A DNA stretch of 64,000 nt. Source: Actinacidiphila rubida (GTDB lineage Bacteria; Actinomycetota; Actinomycetes; Streptomycetales; Streptomycetaceae). Positions within the stretch are counted from its first letter, which is position 1. Every line of letters starts with the position of its first letter. Position numbers and translations under genes: made by a program. The stretch covers positions 1 to 64,000 of the forward strand of contig NZ_FODD01000010.1 in NCBI RefSeq assembly GCF_900110255.1, read 5' to 3'. Of this stretch, positions 9,069 to 15,688 are shown one piece after another. The notes below the pieces were generated by a model, which was given only the letters and a program-made list of their open reading frames with translations, was not told the origin of the DNA and did not search any database.

Positions 9069-9092
9069 TAAGTATGACGGCTTCACATCTTA
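9069..9092. promoter_or_regulatory. Candidate operator of the CGNR regulator
   Basis: The arms TAAGTATGA and TCACATCTTA face each other across 5 bases; they are complementary apart from a one-base offset. The site is AT-rich in a very GC-rich region and lies 22-45 bases upstream of the CGNR start. Confidence 0.4.
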
Positions 9093-9160
9093 CTGTGGTG
9101 TTCCTCACTCCCCGCAGGGTCCCGGACGGATCCCCCGGAGCCTCCGGAACGCAGCCCGTC

Positions 9161-10204
9161 TCAGGCGTTCCGGCTCCGGGCCCTTCCGGCGGCCGAGCGG
9201 GCCCACACCAGCAGCGCGGGACCGACCGCCCATGCCGCGAGGGTGGCGAGCGGGACGAGGGCGTGGGCGCCGCCGAAGTAGCTCAGGTCGGTGATCGCCC
9301 GCACCGCGGCTCCCGGCGGCAGGACGCCCGACACCAGCCGCGCCGCGCTGGGCAGCAGGTCCGCGCCGACGGACGCGCCGCTGGTCGAGTTGCCGACGGT
9401 GAGCAGCAGCAGGGTGGCGAGGGGGATGCCCACGGAGCCGAAGAAGGTGCCGAGGAGCTTGGTGGTGAAGGCCGCGGCCGCGCTCAGCAGGGCCAGCGTC
9501 GCCGCGAGGGGGAGGAAGGGTGCGGGCACGGCGCCCAGGACGGGTCCGGCAAGCGTGGCGCCGACCGTGCCGGCGATGGCCGCGAACACCGTCATCAGAG
9601 TGAAGCGGTGCTTCAGGTGCAGCAGCCTGGACAGTCCCAGGACGTTCTGGGCCAGGACGAAGCCGGACAGCGTCACCCCGAAGGCGACGTAGAAGCCCGC
9701 CAGGCCGCGGCTGTCGTAGCGGGTGAGCGGGACGTCGTCGTGCACGCTCACCGTCGTGCCGGCACCGTGGGCGTAGGCGGAGACGACGTTCTCCACGGCC
9801 GTGGTCGTCGACAGGCCGTTGGCTCCCGCGACGTTCAGCGACAGGCCGTCGGCGCCGTGCGCCGTCAGCACCGCGACGACGTCCCGGTGCTTCAGGGCCT
9901 GGTCGGCCGCCGCCCCGCTCGGCTCCGGATGGACGTCGACGCTCGCGCCCAGGGCCTGCTGGACCTGGGTGGACAGCTGGCCGCCGACCACGGCGACCGG
10001 CAGCTGGTGCGGCTTGGGGGACCGCGCCAGTCCCACGTAGCAGCTGATGAAGGCGGCGACCACGATCAGGGCGATCAGTGGCGGCTGCAGCCAGGCGCGG
10101 ACCGGCGGCCGGGCCGGGGGCGCGGCGGGGCGTGCGGCGCGCGGCAGGGGAGCGGAGGCGTCGGTGTCCGGCTCGGTCGTGGGAGTGGCGGGTGCGGTGT
10201 CCAT
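9161..10204 (-). CDS. ABC-2/YhgE-Pip-type integral membrane protein
   Basis: Starting at ATG 10204 gives 347 residues. The first ~45 are Pro/Ala-rich and cytosolic, followed by a transmembrane helix (PLIALIVVAAFISCYVG). A soluble loop of ~140 residues outside the membrane contains VAVVGG and TALGHR-like segments, then five more helices. This one-plus-five topology is typical of ABC-2 permeases and of DUF3533/YhgE-like exporters. No ATPase gene is adjacent. An upstream in-frame ATG at 10306 is possible but has no better ribosome site. It is divergent from the TetR gene, so the TetR protein very likely controls it. Efflux of a toxic small molecule is plausible but not shown. Confidence 0.8.
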   Translation of the reverse strand: MDTAPATPTTEPDTDASAPLPRAARPAAPPARPPVRAWLQPPLIALIVVAAFISCYVGLARSPKPHQLPVAVVGGQLSTQVQQALGASVDVHPEPSGAAADQALKHRDVVAVLTAHGADGLSLNVAGANGLSTTTAVENVVSAYAHGAGTTVSVHDDVPLTRYDSRGLAGFYVAFGVTLSGFVLAQNVLGLSRLLHLKHRFTLMTVFAAIAGTVGATLAGPVLGAVPAPFLPLAATLALLSAAAAFTTKLLGTFFGSVGIPLATLLLLTVGNSTSGASVGADLLPSAARLVSGVLPPGAAVRAITDLSYFGGAHALVPLATLAAWAVGPALLVWARSAAGRARSRNA

Positions 10205-10390
10205 AAGCGGGGCCCTTGGGGGTCTCGGGGGTGGCGGGTGCTGCGAGGCCCTGTCCTGAGGCGGTTCCGTGTACGCCCCACCGACAGAGGTGTACAGGGA
10301 TAGCATCTTTCGTTGGCTCGTTCTTCCCGCCTCTGTGGGGGCGGGCGATCCCGGACCCCGTGAGGCGGAGCCGGGCACTTGACAGATCAA

Positions 10391-10408
10391 AAATGACCAG
10401 TCATCTTG
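10391..10408. promoter_or_regulatory. Probable TetR operator (autoregulation)
   Basis: ATGAC-CA-GTCAT at 10393-10404, with flanks AAA and CTTG, lies 46 bases before the TetR start. It differs by one base over 18 from the site upstream of the alcohol dehydrogenase at 5908-5925. Confidence 0.75.
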
Positions 10409-10450
10409 GAACGAGGACTGTGCCGCACCGATCGTCGAGGAGCGTGGGTC

Positions 10451-11020
10451 ATGCCCAGGGCCAGCATGCGCGAGCAGTTGATCGAAGCCGCGTCCGACCG
10501 CTTCCACGAGCACGGATTCAACGCCACCGGCATCAAGGACATCACCGACGCCGCGGGCACGCCCAAGGGCTCCTTCTACAACCACTTCGAGAGCAAGGAG
10601 TCCATGGCGCTCGAAGTGATGCGCCGGTACTCCGACACGCGCGAGATGGCGATGCTCGCCGACACGTCGGTCGCCCCCGTCGAGCGGATGCGCCGCCACT
10701 TCGCCCACCTGCGGGCGGACCTGGAGCGCTTCGGCTACGCCCGGGGCTGCATGTTCGGCAACTTCGCGACGGAGCTGTCCACGCAGAGCACGGTGATACG
10801 GGACCAGGTGGGCGACCGGCTCGAGCGCTGGGAGACCCTGCTCGGCTCGGTGCTGGACGAGGCCCGCGCGGCCGGAGCGCCGGTGGCCGAGGTCGAGAGC
10901 GCCACGCTGGCACGCTTCCTGGTGAGCGCGTGGGAAGGCGCGGCGATGCGGGCGAAGGTGCTCCGCAGCGGGGCGCCCCTCGACGACTTCTTCGCCGTCT
11001 TCGACTCCCTCACCGCGTAG
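10451..11020 (+). CDS. TetR family repressor
   Basis: The 189-residue protein starts at ATG 10451 behind GAGGAGCG. The N-terminal TetR helix-turn-helix is typical (IKDITDAAGTPKGSFYNHFE, about residues 30-50). The C-terminal domain resembles the AcuR/NemR-type subgroup that senses electrophiles or aldehydes (RGCMFGNFATE with a Cys at about residue 100). It is divergent from the ABC-2-like protein, and its promoter palindrome recurs upstream of the zinc alcohol dehydrogenase 4.4 kb away. I infer a small regulon of itself, the exporter and the dehydrogenase, induced by an aldehyde, quinone or similar compound. Confidence 0.93.
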   Translation: MPRASMREQLIEAASDRFHEHGFNATGIKDITDAAGTPKGSFYNHFESKESMALEVMRRYSDTREMAMLADTSVAPVERMRRHFAHLRADLERFGYARGCMFGNFATELSTQSTVIRDQVGDRLERWETLLGSVLDEARAAGAPVAEVESATLARFLVSAWEGAAMRAKVLRSGAPLDDFFAVFDSLTA

Positions 11021-11059
11021 ACGCTCCCCGTCGATGTGGGAGTGCCCGGCGGGCGGCGC

Positions 11060-11197
11060 CCGGCTGTGCTACGCTTTCCTTGTTGCAGTTGTGGTACCCA
11101 TGAAACTATGTGCGCCTAACGGAGATAATTCCTGCAGGCGCATTATTTGTTATCCGGCATCTCCGGATGGGGCCTCTGCCTACAGAAGGAGAATGTC
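11060..11197 (+). promoter_or_regulatory. Structured 5' leader of the cold-shock gene
   Basis: The stretch before the csp start is notably AT-rich for this genome. It carries two stem-loops: TGCGCCT/AGGCGCA (11111-11117 with 11136-11142) and ATCCGG/CCGGAT (11152-11157 with 11163-11168, loop CATCT). A likely -10 element is TACGCT near 11069. This looks like a long leader that could regulate translation by temperature or by Csp binding. No known Rfam family is asserted. Confidence 0.5.
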
Positions 11198-11401
11198 ATG
11201 GCACAGGGAACCGTCAAGTGGTTCAACTCTGAAAAGGGCTTCGGCTTCATCGAGCAGGACGGCGGCGGCCCGGACGTCTTCGCCCACTACTCGAACATCG
11301 CCTCCCAGGGCTTCCGCGAGCTCCACGAGGGCCAGCGGGTCAGCTTCGACGTCACGCAGGGCCAGAAGGGCCCGCAGGCGGAGAACATCGTCCCCGCCTG
11401 A
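11198..11401 (+). CDS. Cold-shock protein, CspA family
   Basis: The 67-residue protein is one complete cold-shock domain with RNP1 (KGFGFIE) and RNP2 (DVFAHYS). It starts at ATG 11198 behind AGAAGGAG. It binds single-stranded RNA or DNA and acts as an RNA chaperone or antiterminator in the cytoplasm. It lies directly upstream of a DEAD-box helicase on the same strand, a functional pairing for RNA unfolding in the cold. A strong hairpin separates the two genes. Confidence 0.97.
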   Translation: MAQGTVKWFNSEKGFGFIEQDGGGPDVFAHYSNIASQGFRELHEGQRVSFDVTQGQKGPQAENIVPA

Positions 11402-11422
11402 TCGCCGGACGCGTCGTCACTC

Positions 11423-11460
11423 ACCGGGGTCCGCACCTTCACGGTGCCGACCCCGGTTTG
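11423..11460 (+). terminator. Hairpin between csp and the DEAD-box gene
   Basis: A 15-pair stem with one internal C/C mismatch (ACCGGGGTC-c-GCACC, loop TTCAC) is followed by TTTG. It starts 21 bases after the csp stop and ends 37 bases before the helicase ATG. It may terminate csp transcripts with partial read-through. Confidence 0.8.
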
Positions 11461-11497
11461 TGCTGTATTCGCTGTATCCAGGAAGGCAGATAGCTGC

Positions 11498-13192
11498 ATG
11501 TCCCGCAGGCCCCAGAAGCCCACCCGGCGCGCCTTGTCGCCCGCACCGTCCCCGTCGTCCCCGAGGGAATTCCGGCTGCCGGAGAACACGACGCCCGCAC
11601 TTCCCGCCGTCGCCGACTTCGCCGACCTGGACATGCCCGCGGCTCTGCTGAAGACCCTCACCGCGCAGGGCGTGACGACCCCGTTCCCCATCCAGGCCGC
11701 CACGCTGCCGAACTCGCTGGCCGGCCGCGACCTGCTGGGCCGTGGACGCACCGGCTCCGGCAAGACCCTCGCGTTCGGGCTCGCGCTGCTGGCCCGCACG
11801 GCCGGACAGCGCGCCACCCCCAAGGCACCGCTGGCCCTCGTGCTGGTGCCCACCCGTGAACTCGCCCAGCAGGTGACGGACGCGCTGACCCCGTACGCGA
11901 CGGCGGTGAACCTCCGGATGGCCACCGTGGTCGGCGGACTGTCCCTCACCAAGCAGGCGGCCACGCTCCGGCGCGGCGCCGAGGTCGTCGTGGCGAGCCC
12001 CGGACGGCTGAACGACCTGGTGGACCGTGGGGACTGCGTGCTGGACGACGTCCGCATCACCGTGCTGGACGAAGCCGACCAGATGACCGACATGGGCTTC
12101 CTGCCGCAGATCACCCGGCTGATCCAGCAGGTGCGGCCCGACGGCCAGCGCATGCTCTTCTCGGCCACGCTCGACCACAACATCGACCGCCTGGTGCAGC
12201 GCTTCCTGACCGACCCGGTGGTGCACTCCGTGGACCCGTCCGCGGGAGCGGTCACCACGATGGAGCACCACGTGCTCCACCTCCAGGACGAGACCGACAA
12301 GAAGGCCGTCACCGCGCGCATCGCGGCCCGCGACGGCCGGGTCATCCTCTTCCTCGACACCAAGCGGTCCGCCGACCGGCTGACCAAGCGGCTGCTGTCC
12401 GTCGGCGTCCGGGCGGCCGCCCTGCACGGCGGCCGCTCCCAGCCGCAGCGCAACCGCACCCTGGAGCAGTTCAAGAGCGGCCAGGTCACCGCGCTGGTGG
12501 CGACGAACGTCGCGGCCCGGGGCATACACGTCGACGACCTCGACCTCGTCGTGAACGTCGATCCCCCCACCGACCACAAGGACTACCTCCACCGGGGCGG
12601 CCGTACGGCCCGTGCCGGCGGTTCCGGCAGCGTGGTCACCCTGGTCCTGCCCGACCAGAAGCGCGACTTCACCCGGCTGATGACGCACGCGGGCATCCGC
12701 CCTCGGACGGCTCGCCTCACCTCCGCCGACGCGGAGCTGGCGACGATCACGGGCGCCCGCGAGCCGTCCGGGACGCCCGTCACCATCGAGGTCCCGCAGC
12801 CCACCGCCCCCGCGTCGTCCCGCCCGGAGCGGCAGCCGGGCAGCAAGCCCGCGCGGCGCCGCCGCGGTGGCGGGGGAGCGGGCACGGCGAACGGAGCGAC
12901 CGCCGGGACCGGCGGTCGCGGCACGACCGGCGGAACGCGGAGCGCGGGCGGCCGCGGCTCCACCCGCCGCGCGGCGGCGGGCGGCGCGAAGGCCGGTGCG
13001 GTGGGCGCGAGCGGCCGTGGCGCCGAGCGCGGCACCGCGGCGGGCGGCTCGGGCGCGGCCAAGTCCGGCGGTGGTGCCGCCCGCCGGACCACGGCCGGCA
13101 ACACCACGGCCGGCAACACCACGGGCGGCACTGCCGCGGGCACCGGCCGCAACGGCGGCCGCCGAGGCGGCCGGCGCGGCTCCACCACGTAG
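11498..13192 (+). CDS. DEAD-box RNA helicase with low-complexity Gly/Ala/Arg tail
   Basis: ATG 11498 follows GGAAGG; the product is 564 residues. The conserved helicase motifs appear in order: Walker A GRTGSGKT, PTRELA, ASPGR, DEAD (VLDEADQM), SAT (LFSATL), then the second RecA domain with HGGRSQPQRN, ATNVAARGIHVD and HRGGRTARAG. The core ends near residue 420. The rest is a low-complexity tail rich in Gly, Ala, Arg and Thr with TTAGNTTAGNT-like repeats, resembling RGG-type RNA-binding extensions. It presumably unwinds structured RNA, with a role in cold or stress conditions suggested by the adjacent cold-shock gene. Confidence 0.95.
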   Translation: MSRRPQKPTRRALSPAPSPSSPREFRLPENTTPALPAVADFADLDMPAALLKTLTAQGVTTPFPIQAATLPNSLAGRDLLGRGRTGSGKTLAFGLALLARTAGQRATPKAPLALVLVPTRELAQQVTDALTPYATAVNLRMATVVGGLSLTKQAATLRRGAEVVVASPGRLNDLVDRGDCVLDDVRITVLDEADQMTDMGFLPQITRLIQQVRPDGQRMLFSATLDHNIDRLVQRFLTDPVVHSVDPSAGAVTTMEHHVLHLQDETDKKAVTARIAARDGRVILFLDTKRSADRLTKRLLSVGVRAAALHGGRSQPQRNRTLEQFKSGQVTALVATNVAARGIHVDDLDLVVNVDPPTDHKDYLHRGGRTARAGGSGSVVTLVLPDQKRDFTRLMTHAGIRPRTARLTSADAELATITGAREPSGTPVTIEVPQPTAPASSRPERQPGSKPARRRRGGGGAGTANGATAGTGGRGTTGGTRSAGGRGSTRRAAAGGAKAGAVGASGRGAERGTAAGGSGAAKSGGGAARRTTAGNTTAGNTTGGTAAGTGRNGGRRGGRRGSTT

Positions 13193-13213
13193 GCGCGACC
13201 AGGGAGGACCGGT

Positions 13214-13627
13214 ATGGGCACAGCGCAGGGGGATCTCGTGGCCGCACTCCACGAGGCCGAGCAGCGGCTGCAGACGGCTGTTCGCTCGGGGGACGTCGAG
13301 GTGCTGGACGTCCTCATGGACGACCGTGCCGTCTACACCGGGCCCGACGGCCGGTCCTTCACCAAGGACGAGGACCTGACGGCACACCGGTCCCGGGCCC
13401 TGGCCGTCGACGTGCTCGACCAGCACGACCTGCAGGTGACGGTGGTGGGCGCGACGGGCGTCACCCGCCTGCTCGCCTCCCTCCAGGGCACGGCCGCGGG
13501 CACTCCCTTCGCGGCGCGCCTGCGCTACACCCGCACCTGGGTCCACACCGACGGCATCTGGCGCGTCCTCGCCGCCCACGCCAGTGCCGCCCCGGACACC
13601 CTCCCGGGTCTGTCCGCAGCCGAGTAG
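13214..13627 (+). CDS. SnoaL-like/DUF4440 protein (NTF2 fold)
   Basis: The 137-residue protein starts at ATG 13214 behind GGGAGGACC. The pattern of an N-terminal helix, DVLMDDRAVYTGPDG, and a C-terminal TRTWVHTDGIWRVLAAHAS strand set is that of NTF2-like DUF4440 proteins. Such proteins often bind small molecules or act as minor enzymes, and nothing here identifies a substrate. It begins 21 bases after the helicase and may be read through from it. Confidence 0.85.
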   Translation: MGTAQGDLVAALHEAEQRLQTAVRSGDVEVLDVLMDDRAVYTGPDGRSFTKDEDLTAHRSRALAVDVLDQHDLQVTVVGATGVTRLLASLQGTAAGTPFAARLRYTRTWVHTDGIWRVLAAHASAAPDTLPGLSAAE

Positions 13628-13740
13628 AACGGCGTGTGCTCCCCGGGCGGGTAAGCGCCCGGTGGCAGGCCCGGCGCCCGCGGGAGAGCGGGCGCCGCAC
13701 CGGTCGACCGCCCAGGAGCGAGGGCGCCCCTGGGCTGCCG

Positions 13741-14886
13741 CTACCTCACGAGCCGTGGCGCGGGCGGCGTCCTCCCACGTCGGCGGCCCCCTCCCGGCGC
13801 GTGCGCGGCGGCGTGTCCGAGGGAACGGGCGGCCACCACGGCCCAGGCCGCGACGAGCGCCACGTAGAGCACGACGGCCGCCCACACGAAGACCAGCGAG
13901 CCGGTCCGGACGGCCAGGGCGGTGGTGCCGGTGACGTACGCGCCCAGCGGGAAGATGAACGACCACCAGCTCGGTGCGAAGGGGAGCCGGCCCGCGCGGA
14001 GCTCGCGCAGGGACAGCGCAGCCGCCAGCCAGAGCCACAGCAGGGCGAAGCCCCACACCGCCAGCCCGCCGAGCAGCGCCGCGGCCGCCGCGCCCTGGGC
14101 GTAGGCGGGCGCCAGCGTGCCGGGCACCACCGTGGCCAGCGCCCCCAGGGCGGTCACCACCTGGCTCAGTGCGCCGAGGCCGATCCACAGGGTCGGCACC
14201 ACGGTGCCGGTCGGCGCCTCATGGTGCACCATCCGGCTGTAGACCATGGTGATCACCAGCAGGACCGCCACCAGTCCGAGCCCCAACACGGCGTAGCAGC
14301 CCAGCAGCATGGCCAGCCGCACCTGTCCGGCCGGCGCGTGGACGACGAGCAGCGCACCCGTCGTGGCCGAGACCAGCGGAGGCACGACCGGCATCAGCCA
14401 GCCCCCTGACGCGGCGTCAGGCGCGTAGTGATGGCGGGTCACCATGAGGTACGGCACCGTGCACGCGGTGGCGAGGCCGAGCCCGGTACCGAGCAGCCAC
14501 AGCACCCAGTCCGCGGTCAGCGCGGCGTGTGCCCCGATCACCGGCCCCCCGAGTTGCAGCGTCCCCGCGCCGACCGTGAGCAGCGCGACGGCCGGCGCGC
14601 CGAAGAACTGCAGCTGCGCCGGGTCCGCGGCGTGGTGCCGTACGGTCCGCTGCCGCAGGTAGGCGGCGGCCAGCACGACCAGCAGAAGGGCGGCCGCCGC
14701 CCAGACCACCGTCGCGGCGGTCCGGAGTCCGGGGACGCTCCGCGGCAGGGCGACCGCCGCGTTCGCGACGATTCCCGTGCCCATGACCGACGCGAACCAG
14801 CTCGGGGCGAAACCCGGCCGGCCTCCGGTGCGGCCCTGCCGAGGTGCGCGCCTCGGCGCGTCCGGCTCCCGCACGGCAGGCGTCAC
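13741..14886 (-). CDS. TDT family transporter (TehA/Mae1/SLAC1-like)
   Basis: The 381-residue protein has about ten transmembrane helices, beginning with the family hallmark FAPSWFASVMGTGIV and including PFAPSWWSFIFPLGAY near the C-terminus. The family includes tellurite-resistance TehA, malate permease Mae1 and sulfite exporter Ssu1; the substrate is probably a small anion. I start it at GTG 14886, whose GTGA overlaps the stop of the upstream DUF6884 gene, so translation is probably coupled. A longer frame exists upstream but would overlap that gene. Confidence 0.88.
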   Translation of the reverse strand: MTPAVREPDAPRRAPRQGRTGGRPGFAPSWFASVMGTGIVANAAVALPRSVPGLRTAATVVWAAAALLLVVLAAAYLRQRTVRHHAADPAQLQFFGAPAVALLTVGAGTLQLGGPVIGAHAALTADWVLWLLGTGLGLATACTVPYLMVTRHHYAPDAASGGWLMPVVPPLVSATTGALLVVHAPAGQVRLAMLLGCYAVLGLGLVAVLLVITMVYSRMVHHEAPTGTVVPTLWIGLGALSQVVTALGALATVVPGTLAPAYAQGAAAAALLGGLAVWGFALLWLWLAAALSLRELRAGRLPFAPSWWSFIFPLGAYVTGTTALAVRTGSLVFVWAAVVLYVALVAAWAVVAARSLGHAAAHAPGGGRRRGRTPPAPRLVR

Positions 14887-15341
14887 CGGGAGGCCCCCGG
14901 AGCGGCGGAACGGGCGATGGCCGCGAGGCGGGCGACCTGCTCTCCCATGCCGCGCGTCCCGCGCAGCGGCGTCAGCGCGTGCGGCCACACGGCCGACGCC
15001 AGCGCGGCGTGGCGGGCGCCGCCGAGGACGATGACCGGGTCGAGACCGGCGATGCCTTGCCGTACGGCCTGATCGCGCAGTACCGCGGCGGTCACCGAGC
15101 CGGTGTCGCCGTGGCGGGTGTCGTAGGGGTCGATTTCGTCGTCGGGGTCGAGCAGCCCGTAGCGGGCGGAGAGGATCACCAGCCGATCGGGCCGCAGCGA
15201 CGCGGCAGCCCTTCGACAGGCCCGATGGTACGAACCGACGTACATCTCGCCCGCGCGGGCACGGTGGTCCAGCTTCCGTGCACCGCAGGGGACGACGATC
15301 AGTTCGGGGGCGAAGGCGACCGTGGGGTCGTCCGGGACCAT
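14883..15341 (-). CDS. DUF6884 domain protein
   Basis: The sequence has the DUF6884 hallmarks: IVVPCGARKLD near the N-terminus, YVGSYHRACRRAA, and LVILSARYGLLDPDDEIDPYD. The fold resembles nucleoside phosphorylase/YaaA-like or TGT-associated domains, but the activity is unknown. Two in-frame ATGs follow GGAGG. The second, at 15341, has normal 7-base spacing, while the first, at 15347, is only one base away, so I choose 15341 (152 residues). It is translationally coupled to the TDT transporter. Confidence 0.85.
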   Translation of the reverse strand: MVPDDPTVAFAPELIVVPCGARKLDHRARAGEMYVGSYHRACRRAAASLRPDRLVILSARYGLLDPDDEIDPYDTRHGDTGSVTAAVLRDQAVRQGIAGLDPVIVLGGARHAALASAVWPHALTPLRGTRGMGEQVARLAAIARSAAPGASR

Positions 15342-15688
15342 GCGCATACCTCCAGGTGTTCAGGCCGGTGCGAGGAAGAACGCGGTCCTTCGGTGCGGCC
15401 ATGGCCGCACGGAAGGACATGCCGCCCTCGCATCCGGACGCGGCACCGACGACCCCCGTGACGCGGTCGGCGGGTCGCCCTCCGGGGAGCGTCCGGCCAT
15501 GTCCTGATCTGCCGCTGTCCTGACCGTCTCCGCGGGCCCGGCGGCCCGCTTCCGCTCGTAGCCTCGGACCCGTCGACGGACCGGACGGTCCCCGTCAGCG
15601 GGAATCGCCTCGGCCCCGGCCCAAGGCGGCCGCCCGTCACCGGGCCCGGTCGCGACGTGGTTCCCCAGGAAAGAAGGCGTCATCCGCC
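15342..15688. other. Intergenic region between divergent genes
   Basis: The 347 bases hold no credible gene. They contain the long palindrome described separately (15385-15418) and a smaller inverted repeat GCGGGCC/GGCCCGC at 15532-15549. Promoters for the DUF6884 operon and for the E1 gene must lie here. Confidence 0.7.
15385..15418. repeat. 34-bp near-perfect palindrome
   Basis: The central 18 bases (15393-15410, GTGCGGCCATGGCCGCAC) are perfectly self-complementary. The outer 8-base arms GTCCTTCG and GGAAGGAC match in seven positions. It lies 44 bases upstream of the DUF6884 start. With no loop it fits an operator or cruciform better than a terminator. Confidence 0.7.
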
